The notes under the pieces are model-generated. The model did not search any database. It had not been told where the DNA came from and saw only the letters and a program-made list of their open reading frames with translations. A DNA stretch of 64,000 nt from positions 806,001-870,000 of the forward strand of contig NC_089460.1 in NCBI RefSeq assembly GCF_026210795.1, read 5' to 3'. Positions within the stretch are counted from its first letter, which is position 1. Each line of letters starts with the position of its first letter. The translations under genes and the position numbers were made by a program. Source of the DNA: Rhizophagus irregularis (taxonomy: Eukaryota > Glomeromycota > Glomeromycetes > Glomerales > Glomeraceae). Shown piece after piece: positions 10,892 to 23,183 of this stretch.

Positions 10892-12511
10892 GTGAATTTA
10901 TTTATTCTCTTTGAAATAATTGAAAATATGCTGCTACATATTTCTTTGATAATCATAAATTATAATTTGATGTCAAAAATTAACCAATTAATTACTACAT
11001 CAACTTTTTTTCAGGGGGAAAGAATTACACTGCAGCGGGAGATAAAGTTGGTAACTTTGAAGGCGAAATTGAATTGGAATAGCTTTATTACTTTGTCGAA
11101 CGAATTTGGCATAAAATTAATATAAAAACTTTCCGTTTTCTCAAAATTTGGAAAAAATATCACGTGAGCAATATATAGAATAATCGACAAATATAGGTTT
11201 CTTTTTATTTTTTAATTTCCGTAAAAAAAAAAAAATTAATAATAATAATTATAATAAATTATTTAATGGAAGTTGATAATGGAAATTTTTACATTGGCAA
11301 ACAACTTAAAAAGGAAATAAATTTACAAGCAAAATAACTCATCCATTACTAGAATGCATATGAACAAACGAATTATTCAAATAGAAAGTGATAATATGCA
11401 ACTGTAACATTTCCCAATTCCCATTGTCAATGTAACTAGGCAAAAGGCGTATTAAAAACTCTCACGCATTTATTCGGTAAATTTATCAAATGTTCACTCC
11501 TTTCGTTTCTTATTTTTTTTTTTTTTTCCTAACAAGAAACTTTCAAAAATCAGAAAAACCAAAAGTTCTTTTCATTTTTTTTTTAACTTCTTATAATTTT
11601 TATTTATTTATTTTTAAACATAAGTGATTGAATAGTTTCATATTTTTCTCAGGGACAATAAAAATATTAATTTCCGAATTAAACCATGTTTCAAGTGATC
11701 ATCAAATAAAAATGCAAAGTAACAAGCCTTTTGCAGATATTGTGTAAAAATATATTTGGAATAGATAAAGTCTTAAGTCTTAAAATCTGCAGCAACTATT
11801 TTTTTCTCTACCCAAAATATTAAAAAAAAATTCCTTTTTTATATGATACTTTGGTAATAATCAGGAAAAAAAAAAAGAAAAAAAAAATTATTAGACGGTA
11901 AAGTCCTTTGTTGAAACTTTTTTCACGATACAATTTGATTTAAAAAAACGTGTGCTGCGGATTTGTACAACACGCGTGATTTAATCAAAGATGATAAACC
12001 AACATATATATATATATATTTTTAAAGTACTTACTTAATTGTATAAATTTTTAAATTTTATTTTTTTTTTTTCTGTTACAATACGAAAAAGGGGAGTAAA
12101 ATCCCAATATATAAGGATTATTTGTCTTCTACTCCGTTTGACAAATTCTTTATTCCCTAACTTTGAACAAAAAAGACGTAAATCTCAAAATAATATCACC
12201 AGATTTTAGTCCTTTTTTTCCACACTAAAAAATTTTCTTATATCCGATTACCCTTTCATTGTTTATATATATACAACCTAAAAAAAAAAAAAGAAAGCTT
12301 CATTTTTTTTTTACCTTACCCAAGTATTTTTTTTCTTGTGGTTTTATTAAAATTATTTTCCAAAAAATTTTACTCTTCCTTTACGCTTATACAAACAAAC
12401 AAATAAAAATAAAAAAATAAAAAAAAAACGTTTACGTTTATAACTCTCTTTTTACGCTTTTAAAACATTTATCTAAACTAAATACTCTCTTCTTATAAAA
12501 ATATCTTTATT
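10892..12511. other. long intergenic region between POP3-like and MED15-like genes
   Basis: Divergent 1.6-kb spacer, AT-rich, with many poly-A and poly-T tracts (for example 11514-11527 and 12060-12070). Pyrimidine-rich runs precede the MED15-like ATG at 12512, typical of a strong fungal promoter and 5' UTR. A short open frame at 10892-11125 has no recognisable features. No RNA gene seen. Confidence 0.45.
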
Positions 12512-12987
12512 ATGTCTGGTGGATTCTTTAACAACGTAAATCAACAAATAAACGTGAATGCGGCTGCTTCTTCTTCAAATGACTGGCGTTTGTTATTGCC
12601 AGACGAAGAACGTAAAGCTAATGTTGGCATGTTATTTAAACTCTTTGAACTAATGAAAAACACTTTTACCACGAATCAGAGATTTATTGCTTCAAAAAGG
12701 TGGGAAGACGAAGCATATAACAAGGCCAATTCAAAAGAAGAATATCAACAATCAATATCAACAAAAATGCAACACGTTAAGCGACAACTACAACAGCAAC
12801 AAAATCAGCAGGCTGCTTCTGTTCAACAACAGGCTTTGCAAGTAGCCCAACAGCAAGTGACTCCACAGCAAGAAGTAAAACAACAAAATTTACAACAACC
12901 GTTGCTCTCTCAAATCTCACAACAGCAGTCACAGCAACAACAACAGCAACAGCAGCAGCAGCAACAACAGCAACAACAGCAACAGCA

Positions 12988-13034
<47 letters not shown>

Positions 13035-13114
13035 AACAGCAACAACAGCAACAATTTCATTCGCCGCAGCAACAAGAACAAATTCGACAACTTGTACAAA
13101 GACGTACACAGATG

Positions 13115-13145
<31 letters not shown>

Positions 13146-15628
13146 TAATGCAATTATTTCAACAACAACAACAACAACAACAACAACAAGTTCAGCAACA
13201 GCAGCAACAATCACAACAAACTCAACAGGCATTGCGAAATCAACACATGCAATTATATCAACTATTGCAAGCAAATCCTCAATATCAACAAAAGATCTTG
13301 CAACAAGAAGCAGTGAGAAAAATGCAATTAGCTGGTCTTGTCCAAAGAACACAACAGCCAGGGCAACAAACACCGCAACAGACTCATCAAATGTTACAAA
13401 CCGCGGGAGCAAATTTTGCACGTCCGACTGGCCCTCAAGTATCATCATCGCCGAGGCCACAACAGGGCCAATTCCGTTTTAATAATGCTCCGTTACAGCA
13501 ACGTGTGAACCTTGGATCTGATGCAATAAATAGTGAAGATTTTGTGTCGTTTTTAAGAGCTCAAGCCCAAGTACAAGTACAAGCACAAGCGCAAGCGCAA
13601 GCGCAAGTGGCACAAGCAGCACAAGCAGTACAAGCGCAAATTAATCAACAGCAGCAGCAAACACCCATCATGAATCAACCAAAGACACCACAACAAACGA
13701 ACCAAGATTTATCAATGAGTAGATTGAAGCAAGGTACAGCTCTTAACAACGCAGCAAATAACGCCAATGGGATGCCTATGAAGATTTCCCCAAATCCTAA
13801 TAGAATTCAAAGAACTCCAAACATGACCCCAAACATGACCCCAAACATGACCCCGAACATGACCCCAAACATGACCCCGAATATGACTCCAAATATAACG
13901 TCAGCTAATCTTGAAATGATGAATATGATTCAAAATTTGGGGTTGTCTATTGGTGGGAATACAATGAATACGGTTTCCGCAGCAAAAACGAACGTGCCGC
14001 CCAAAGTACCTTCAAGAACTCAAACGCCAGTACAAGTTAACAAGATGATTCAAGGAAATCCTAATGCTGCTGCGAACAAAATTTTAAGCCCAGTGATACA
14101 GCAAAATCAAAATGTTTCCCCAGTTCAAGGAACTTCAGCACATGTCCCTCAAGTTTCAACAAATACTATTAATTCTCAACAAAATAACGGAATGATGTTA
14201 CAGGCAAATACTGGTATTAACTTATCACAATCTAATGTCGGGATCAATATTCAGAATGCACGACCTCCTCCTAATAATATGTTGGCTCAGATGTTAGCTG
14301 CTAATAAGATAAATATCATGGCTCAAAATGTTACAGCAGCAAATCAATTGTTTTCAGGTGTAAATCCATTATTAGCAGCTCAAGCTCAAGCTCAAGTTCA
14401 AGCTCAAGTTCAAGCTCAATCAAACGCGATGTTAGCTCAAAGTAACTCGGCGATTGTTGCAGCAAAACCTACTCTTACTCAAGCATCATCAATTGGAATA
14501 CCTAATTCAACTTTCCGCCCTAGTTCTCAAGGGCAACAGCAATCCAATACACAAACAAATCCTAATATGGGACAATCATCATCTTCTACATCTGTAACGC
14601 AAACAAATTTAGCAGTTTTAAATGAGAAAGAAGCTCAGGAAGCACTTAATCAGATTGCAACCCTCGATGCTCGTGCCAAAGAACGAAGAATCCAATATCA
14701 CGAAATCCATGACTTGACCGATGATGAAAAGAGCAAAATAATGGAGAAATTAAAGGAATTACAGCCGATGTATCATGAAGTAGACAAAGTATTGCCATAT
14801 TTTTGGCATTATACTAAATCAAGTCAGGGCACTTATCGCCTTTTAGGGATGAAATATATGATCGAGGATCAATTAAAAGCTCTTCCTGATAAATTCTTGT
14901 TAAGGCTTGAACTTGTGGATAGTTTATTACAACAGTTCCGCAAGTATTTTGTATTCGTGGAGAGTAGGAGGAGAGGTATCGTAGATACTCCAGGATTAAA
15001 TAATGTCAACCCAGTTTTACCACCACAACAACGTCCTCAGCCCCAAGTTGAGAACATCATCCAACCTCGCATAAATCCATCAGACCTGAAGCTTCCAAAG
15101 CGTGATAATTCGGGACCTGGGGGTCCAGGTACAAAGAAACGTAGGCAGTCATCAGTAGACGGAGAACAACCGAGTAAGAAGGCTGCATCGAGCAAACTTC
15201 CAGATGTAATGATCATTGACCCACCATCAAAGTCCGCCGAGGCGAATGCTACTGTACCTTCGCATGCAGGTGGAAATTCTATAATTATCATCACAGATGA
15301 CAATGTGAAGTCTGAAGAACAGCAATTGCAAAAAAACTTGCAGGGCGAGAGCAGCCAAGAGGGAGGTGTGAATAAAAATACAATCTCTTTACCGCTAAAA
15401 GATGATGTATCCGAAGAACTACAAAAAAATTATATTGATAGTGATGTTTCAATGGAAGGAGTCCGTAAACAAGGGCAGCGACTGGTAATTAAAAGTAGAG
15501 AGTATCTTAAATCTTTGCAACATAACCCAGCAAGACATAGACGTCCTATCATTGAAGGATTCAAACCTTCAAACCTTACATCACAGTACGACATAGGTAA
15601 CATGTTTGCTTTGTATAATACCGCCTGA
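12512..15628 (+). CDS. MED15: MED15 (Gal11)-like Mediator tail subunit with long poly-Gln
   Basis: Intronless, 1038 aa. Residues about 24-95 form a KIX-like three-helix domain: DWRLLLPDEERKANVGMLF, FIASKRWEDEAYNKANSKEE, STKMQHVKRQL. This matches the Med15 KIX pattern (W-R...R..IV, ...A..FE...Y..A.S..DY...I..KM). A run of 41 Gln codons (12932-13054) follows, then more Gln blocks, QAQAQV repeats and seven tandem MTPN units (about 13810-13880). Residues about 705-820 form an ordered, helical conserved block (ERRIQYHEIHDLTDDEKSKI, VDKVLPYFWHYTKSSQGTYR). A probable nuclear signal is TKKRRQSS. The last 60 residues (EYLKSLQHNPARHRRPIIEG) look like a conserved C-terminal segment. Family role: activator-binding tail module of Mediator. 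Gln tracts make the exact family hard to prove, but KIX plus poly-Q plus this tail fits Med15 best. Confidence 0.8.
12932..13054 (+). repeat. CAG/CAA tract encoding 41 glutamines
   Basis: 123 nt of uninterrupted Gln codons with CAA interruptions; the longest pure CAG stretch is about ten units near 12992-13021. A second 12-Gln block lies at about 13117-13146. Interruptions usually limit slippage, yet the length suggests allelic variability. Confidence 0.95.
13806..13892 (+). repeat. 12-bp minisatellite encoding Met-Thr-Pro-Asn
   Basis: Seven tandem copies of a 12-bp unit (ATGACCCCAAAC-like) inside the MED15-like gene. The copies are almost identical at the nucleotide level, varying only at third positions, which indicates recent tandem duplication. 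MTPN resembles a phosphorylatable TP-repeat linker. Confidence 0.85.
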
Positions 15629-16578
15629 ATTTGAGATTATAAGGGAGATGTAATTAAAAAAAAAGGATGACATATTATTAGTAGGTAAAAAATTGTTGAA
15701 TTACGTTTTACTTTATTTTATATTTTTTTTTTGCATAATATATAAAATTAATAAGAGAAAAAATTTTAATATATATAGTGTAAATAGTTATATATATTTT
15801 TTGCGTAGTAATTTGTTTTTTTTTTTGGTTTTTTTTTGTATAGAAAAGCTTACTTTGCTTGATAAATATAATAAATCTTATAAAACTAAATATAATTTAA
15901 CATCTGTATTTTAAATATACATTATTTCACATATTTTACACGAATGACAATATCAATAAAAACATTTTTTTTAATATTGAAGAACAAAACAAGTAATCAA
16001 TAAAAAATTCTTTTGAGGGTTGATGTTACCAATGGAGAACGCATATTTTTAATTCAGAAATCAAAATTTATTTTGTTTATATATATGAATATATATATAC
16101 GCGCACAGATTTCTGGATAATAATAAAGTAAAAAAATATACAAATAAAAATTTTTTTTTTTTTTGTGGTAAATTTCGCAATTAGGATCAAAAATTAAAAT
16201 ATATATATGAAAAAGACCTAAAAAGCGAAACAAAAAGAAGAAAGTTTTACTATAGCTATTTAATAGAAAATAAACTAGCTAATTAAACTGTTTCTTCGTT
16301 TTTTTTTTTTTAATAAAGAAAGAGAGAAAAAATATTATAAAGTATATATATATAACAATTGTTTTTTTTTATGTTTTGTCTAATATAAAGCCATTATTCA
16401 TACACCACAATTTTTATGAAGGTTAGAATGTAACTAATTCTATTACAACATCCTCTCTATAATCGAAATCACAATAAGAACTACATTAAAACCAACTCAG
16501 ACAATTATCCCCTCATGCAAGTAAAACTTTCTATAAATTTTTTTATTAATGTTATTTACTACCAGATATAATCATTTA
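15629..16578. other. convergent 3' intergenic region (MED15-like / RPB1)
   Basis: 950 bp between convergent stop codons. It contains AT-dinucleotide runs (15766-15799, 16080-16100, 16343-16354) and T-runs. No gene or RNA recognised. Confidence 0.45.
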
Positions 16579-19500
16579 TCATGGAGAATAAGAAGGTGAA
16601 GTTGGACTAAATAAAAAAAACAATATTGTTATTCTTCTTTTCTGCCACAAATCTTGGAAATATTAATTTAAAATCTATAACTTACCTATATCGAGGTGAT
16701 GCGGGAGAATTGCTATTTATCGTTGATTGACTTAACAAGGAATTTGGACTATAGGTTGCTGCATTAATCCCTGAAGGTGAATATCCAGATGGCGCATAAT
16801 TACTTGGTGATGAAGGTGTGTATACAGGTGATGTTGGGCTATAATAAAATTAAAATAATGAGTTTTTTTATTTAATAAACCTATCTCAATATGAATGTGA
16901 ATTACTTACGAATATGATGGGGAAGTAGGCGAATAATGAGGCGAAGTTGGTGAATAACTTGGAGAAGTTGGTGAGTAGATTGGAGACGTTGGAGAATAGT
17001 GCTGTGATTGAGCTTGGTTCGGAGAATATCTAGGAGAAGTCGGTGTATAATTGGGTGACGTTGGAGAATAACTTGGCGAAGTAGGTGAATAATTTGGAGA
17101 GGTAGGTGAATATTTTGGCGATGTTGGGGTGTAATTCGGTGATGTTGGAGTATAACTTGGAGAGGTTGGTGAGTAACTTGGTGAACTAGGAGAATATGAT
17201 GGACTTGTAGGTGAATAAGTGGGACTTGTTGCTTGCTGTCTATTATAAGCTGATTGTGACGCATTAATTGTACTTGAAGCATTCATTGTTGCACCCCCGA
17301 AATTGCCAGTAGGACTAGAAGGAGAATATGAAGGACTAGTTGGACTATAAGCAGGACTTTGAGGTGTAAAAGAGCTACCACCAGGAGAATGAGCAAAAGC
17401 TGTTGGAGCAGGTGAGCTTGGGGAATATTGTGGTGATGTTGGACCATAGCTTGGGCTTCCTGTATTATATGGACTTGTTTGGTAACTATAAATACCACCA
17501 ACTGATACTGATTTGCCACCTGCTTCAAGAACAGGTGAAAATGCTGGTGAAAATGCTGGTGAACTGGGTCCAGGAGAATCGTATGATGATAAAGGTGTCT
17601 TGGCACCATACATTGGCGTCATTGCGAAATGAGAGGGCGTACGAGCACTAGTAAATGGTGTCATGCCACCCAAAGCCGGAGTCATATTACCAGAACGACG
17701 ATAATCATACCCTTCTTTAGCCTTTACAATTGAACTATCGCCAGCAGGTGCTGTTGTTCTTAACAATATTGGATCAAGATAAACATCAAAATCACCCGTA
17801 CCTAAGGGCGCGACTTGACCCAACATAATATTTTCTGCTACACCTCTACAATCATCTATTTCTCCAACAGCTGCCGCCTCCATTAAAATTTCCACCGTTT
17901 CTTCGAAGGAACATCTCATTAAAGCACCAGTTTCTGCACGGTTAATACCATGTCTAGTAATAGCCATTAAATGGCCTCTCGAGGTCATTACATCACACAA
18001 AAGAGCTAAGTGACGATAATTAACATAAGAACCGTCAAATTCTATTACACCACGCAATTCTTTCAATAATGCGGCACGTGTCGCTTCAATACCCAAAACT
18101 TGCATAATCTCAACACAATTGTTAGAGTATGTACGTGTATGATCAACATTGTCTGCATTTAGTACTTCCTGCAAATTCGTACCATCAGTTTCAAGTGTCC
18201 ATTCATTTTCTTTCTGTATTAAACCCGAATCATCAAGATATATGTGTGTTTTATTACTGTCAATCAAATAAACACGAGAAATTCCTTTAATGCCTCGAAG
18301 ACCTATATTAGATAACATATTATTTTCCACACGTTTCAAGAATACATCTTCCTCAATTTTATGACCATTTTCCTCATCGATATGATCTTTAGTGCTGCCA
18401 GGTTCACTGATAATACGACAACGTATAACTTTCAAATCAGCGTTGTCATCATTCCATATTGCGTGAATATCTTTCGAGAAATTCTCTTGGATTTTATTAC
18501 CTACGATGTCCATATGTAGTTTTTTGTCGAGCATTACATCATGATTAAGTTCAAAACGTAAAACCCAAGGGGATTGATAGCCAGAGATGGAATCTTTATC
18601 TTCCATTGCATAGTACAATTCTACAAATTCCCTGTCAGATTCAATTTCTGTTGTTGTAATATCTGGTTCATACCAAATTTCAGTACGTTGAGTGACCGTT
18701 TTTAAAGTGGTGTATTCGATAGTTGCCTGTATTTCTTTAGCACGATCAATATCTTTTTTATATTGCTCCTTCAAAAATATGTGAACTGAAGGAGTTTTTA
18801 TGTTTTTTGCAACGTTAATAATTTCTTTAAGACGTGGTACACCGAGAGTAACATTTTTACTCGATACACCAGCATAATGGAAAGTATTTAGAGTCATCTG
18901 AGTAGCCGGTTCACCAATAGATTGTGCGGCAACAGTACCAACCATTTCACCTGGAGAGACTAGAGATCTTTGGAAACGTAACTCAATTTCACCTAATATC
19001 CATTTCAAAGCTTGTTGATTGAGATGGAATTCGTCTATTACGCGTTTACTGGCTAACCATGATCTTAATAAGATTTTGAAGAGTAAAGTAGCATTGGATT
19101 GTGCTTCAACACTAATTCTATCTTTGCCTTTAACAATCTCCAATTTTGACAAAAGTTCTTCAACATTGTCTATAACATCAACAAATTGCAAATCACTTTT
19201 TGTCCTTTGAGAAGGAATAATTTTGAATTTTTGCTGAGCATTTTTAATGAGACGTTTTAAATTGACTGGTAATGGCCATCTGTTATCACCTTTAGGAAAT
19301 ATAAAGGTTTGTAACAAGAAACGATCCGTCTTTAATTGTTCATATTCAGCCCTGATTTTCTCTTTTACTATTTCATCATGAGATTTGATTTTAACCTTTT
19401 CTTGTTCAAGTTCTTGTTTCTTTTTTTCTTCTCTGTTCTCCTTTTCTTTTTCCTCTTTCTCCTTCTCTTTATCCTCAGGTTTTGGTAATTCAACTAAATA

Positions 19501-22500
19501 CTTTTTATCAAATGCATCGTCAGATAAAGGTAAAGAATCAATGTTTTGAGATTCAACGAAACAAGCATCCATTCCATCTTCTCCATAACAAAATTGAAGA
19601 ATATCTCCAAGAGAATTACGAACAGTTCCATCGTATTTTACCATTACATCCTCTAAAGCTTTTACCAACCGACGCTGAATATACCCGGTTTCAGCAGTCT
19701 TTACAGCCGTGTCAATTAAACCTATTGAACAACATAATTAAACATTAATTTCATCACACAAATAACGATTTTAAAATTTAATCACAATTTACCTTCACGA
19801 CCACCCATTGCGTGGAAGAAAAATTCTTGTGGTGTCAAGCCACGTAAATAAGAATTTTCTACAAATCCACGACTTTCAGGAGTATGATCATCTTTTGTGA
19901 AATGAGGTAATGTACGGAACTTGAAACCAAAAGGTATACGTTTACCCTCAACGTTCTGCTGTCCAACACAAGCAGTCATTTGAGAGATATTAATGAATGA
20001 ACCTTTTGAACCCGCTATTACCATCTGTTTAACATTATTATCTTCACTTAAGCTTTTTTCAGCACTACGACCAGCTGAGTCACGAGCAGTATTAAGTTCT
20101 TTGTTTACTTTATTTTCAAAGGATTCACGTATTGTCATACCAGGTTGACATTCTAAATTATTTTGTTGAGCAGCAATTATAACTTCGGCTACACGTTCTT
20201 TAGCAGAGTTAATAGTTTGTGTAATGCTTTCCATAGTATCTTTATCAGCGATAGTATCACCGATACCAATACTAAATCCATTTTGTAAAAGCCAATAATT
20301 TACAACAGCTTGACATCCATTCAAAAAGTCTTTTGCTCTATTTGGACCCAATTCTTGCATAATGACATGAATTAAACCTTGTTGTGCGGTACCAACCGTC
20401 TTCTTACAAATAATACCACACAGTAGTTCTCCATCTTCTATCAAGACTTTTGTATCACCAGGTGAAATATCTGTAAATTCGCCATCAGGATGAGTAGAAT
20501 GACGTAAATTGTCCGAATTTATACCTTTAGGAATGATCATGCTCAAAATTTGTTTCCCTGTCCATAACGGTATTGGTTTCAAGATACATGGAGTTGGAAT
20601 TTTTCCATCCCAATCTTTAACCCACATTAAAATGTTCATTACTAAATCTTTAGATAAAAAAGTATCTCTTTTGGTAAATTTACGAATACCGCATAAAGTG
20701 TCCTGGACAATTCCCATTACTGGCTTATTTGATTGAGGGGATACGATTTGTTTTGGTACCATACATATCTCTCTAATCTCAGCTTTAGTTTCGACTGATT
20801 GCGGTATGTGCATATTCATTTCATCTCCATCAAAATCAGCATTATATGGTGACGTTACAGAAAGATTAAGACGGAAAGTTGAAAATGGCATCACACGAAC
20901 TTTGTGACCCATCATTGACATTTTATGCAAAGACGGTTGACGATTAAATATAATAATATCACCATTATTGATATGTCGTTCAACTTTCCAACCATTCTGT
21001 AATCGTACTACATTTGTACCTGAGGTATGTTTCAGATCTATACGTTCTCCAGTATCTCTAATAACATATTTAGCTCCAGGATGTACTGAAGGGCCATTTT
21101 TTACAAGTTCTTGCAGTAGATCAACATTAAACGGTGTCACTATTTCAGGAAAAGTTAAATTTGAAGCTATACTTTTTGGAACTCCAACTTCATCTACTGA
21201 TATATTCGGATCTCCCGTAATGACTGTACGAGCAGAAAAGTCTACACGTTTACCCATTAGATTTCCACGAAGACGTCCTTCTTTACCCTTGAGACGTGCT
21301 CTGATTGATTTTAAAGGTCTACCAGATTTTTGTAATGCTTGTGGTTGACCAGCCATCTCATTATCCATATAAGTTGCACAATGAAACTATATACAGAAAA
21401 GTAGCAATTTAGTATAATGTGGAATAATAATATTTTAGTAAATTAAAATAGACAAATAAGTACCTGTAATAAAGCTTCGAATTCACTAACAACATGAGCC
21501 GGAGAACCGTCAGTTTCATAACGTCGTAAATTTTGATTAGCCTTTAATATGTCTGACAATTTATGAGTTAAATCATCTTCTCCTCTGCTTGTTCCGTCCA
21601 TTTGAATACTGGGACGAACAGGCGGTGGAGGTACAGGGAGAACTGTTATGATCATCCAATCGGGACGAGCATACTCTTCATTTAACCCCAAATCATGTAA
21701 ATCTTCTGACGATATTTTCTTGAATATGCTGTAAACTTGTGCCGGTGTAAGTATCTGCCTAGTATCTTGACCTGATTGTTCCTATAGAATTTGAAAATCA
21801 AAACGAATTTATAAGATAATCAAGAAAAAAAAAAGGAATAATTGTATGCTTCTTACTTCAGAATCTCTAATTTTAAAATTCATATATAATTTTAAACCAT
21901 CTTTGCGAATAGTAGGCTGACGATGACCGCAACCACCATGAGGTCTTTTTACTTTATTTAAACCAAAATCATCTGCGGATGTAGAAGTCCTTTGAGGAAT
22001 TGGCTTACTACTTTGGCCGTTAGGAACATAGTCATCACCGTATTCCGAAGCTTTATCTGGGTCATTTTCTGGATCTTCTCCTTTTTCACATATCATCTTT
22101 GACTTACAGATTTCCCATACTGCACGGAGACGACGTTTAGGATCACGAACCTTGCGTGCTACCGAAAATTTTGCATTGGACTACACATAGTATATAAAAT
22201 ATAGGAAAATAATGGGGAAATTTTTTTATATACAAAGGAAGAGCAACATTTGAAAGAAAAGATCGAAATAGTATTTTTTTTTTTATTTTAAAAATATACA
22301 ATAGAATGCAAAAAAAATTTGTACAATGAAAGAGAAAAAAAGAGAAAAAAAGTTGATAAATAAAGAATAATATTAAACTGCAATAAAAATGTGAAAATTG
22401 ATTTTTCATAAAAGTTAAATCAATATTTCACAAAGACAAAAGAAGACAACTCACGTCGTCTGTCTTCAACTTTGAGCAATTTATGCAGATACACTCCAAG

Positions 22501-23183
22501 ATCTTTTTAACTTTAGGAAGAAATCCTATTTAATTATAATAATCGTCAGTAAACTTGATGTGATAAAAATGAATTTTGTGTAACGAATGTAACGATACAC
22601 ATAAATTACGAAAGTAAAAGTAATAGAAAAAAATAAAAAAAATAAAATAAAATAAAATAAAATAAAATAAATATAATTTAAGAATTTAAAGAACATTTTT
22701 ATAGGTAAAATTCAACTTTCTTTCTTTTTTTTGTTTTTAATAAATATAAATAAAAAAGGGGAATTATAAATATTACTAATATAAAATACTTTACCTATAT
22801 GAAATACTGGTTTTGCTAGTTCTATGTGTCCAAAGTGGCCTGGACACTCGGACATGCCTTCAGCGCATGTCTGGCACTTAAAGTTCCTGTCTATAGTACC
22901 CATACGAGGATCCAGTAAACCGCCTTGTTTTGGTCGGTGCCCACTTTCATCCATTGTCTCAGGATGTTCAATTAGGGCAACCGACATTTGTTTCTATAGG
23001 AAACAAGTAAAAGAAATAATATCAAAAAATACTTTTTAATATTAAATAAAAACAGAAAGAAAAACTTGCGCTCTCACATAAGAAAACACAACATACAATT
23101 TCTTCTGGTGATAAAATTCCAAATTGTACATATTTAACTCGCTTTAAAGGCGCTGACGAGTAAGCAAATTGATGTCCATTCAT
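16579..23183 (-). CDS. RPB1: RNA polymerase II largest subunit RPB1
   Basis: Nine exons: 23183-23097, 22993-22795, 22525-22455, 22180-21857, 21781-21464, 21386-19793, 19721-16910, 16838-16686, 16606-16579; total 5586 nt, 1861 aa. The N-terminal zinc clamp is [17 protein letters not shown], followed by [10 protein letters not shown] and [14 protein letters not shown]. Then come the lid/rudder region ([36 protein letters not shown]) and the catalytic [12 protein letters not shown] with three Mg2+-binding Asp. The trigger loop and bridge helix lie around [20 protein letters not shown] and [18 protein letters not shown]. The CTD has about 20 recognisable YSPTSPS-type heptads. They are broken by Asn/Ser/Gln linkers and end [10 protein letters not shown]; the last heptads are spread over three exons. 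A Lys/Glu-rich insert ([17 protein letters not shown]) is unusual for RPB1. Catalyses mRNA synthesis in the nucleus. Confidence 0.98.
16687..17480 (-). repeat. RPB1 C-terminal heptad repeat domain
   Basis: Degenerate 21-bp repeats encoding YSPTSPS variants ([21 protein letters not shown]). Position 7 is often Asn, Lys, Arg, His or Val, and Thr replaces Ser2 in several. Three non-heptad interruptions split the domain: a roughly 30-residue Asn/Ala/Gln segment near 17225-17310, a short NQAQSQH piece near 16995-17020, and a Ser/Asn-rich stretch in exon 8. Confidence 0.9.
22629..22672. repeat. AAAAT pentanucleotide microsatellite in an RPB1 intron
   Basis: At least six tandem AAAAT/AAATA units within the intron between RPB1 exons 2 and 3. 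Confidence 0.8.

Noticed and set aside
12777-13460. Antisense open frame of 227 codons over the poly-Gln region
   Set aside because: It is the reverse reading of CAG/CAA repeats (Leu/Val/Ala runs) and has no independent features.
16902-17609. Antisense-frame open readings rich in His, Leu and Gln
   Set aside because: They arise from the repetitive heptad-coding DNA in a shifted frame; the real protein is RPB1.
22629-22672. Tandem short repeats as a CRISPR-like array
   Set aside because: Pentanucleotide microsatellite with no spacers, in a eukaryotic intron.
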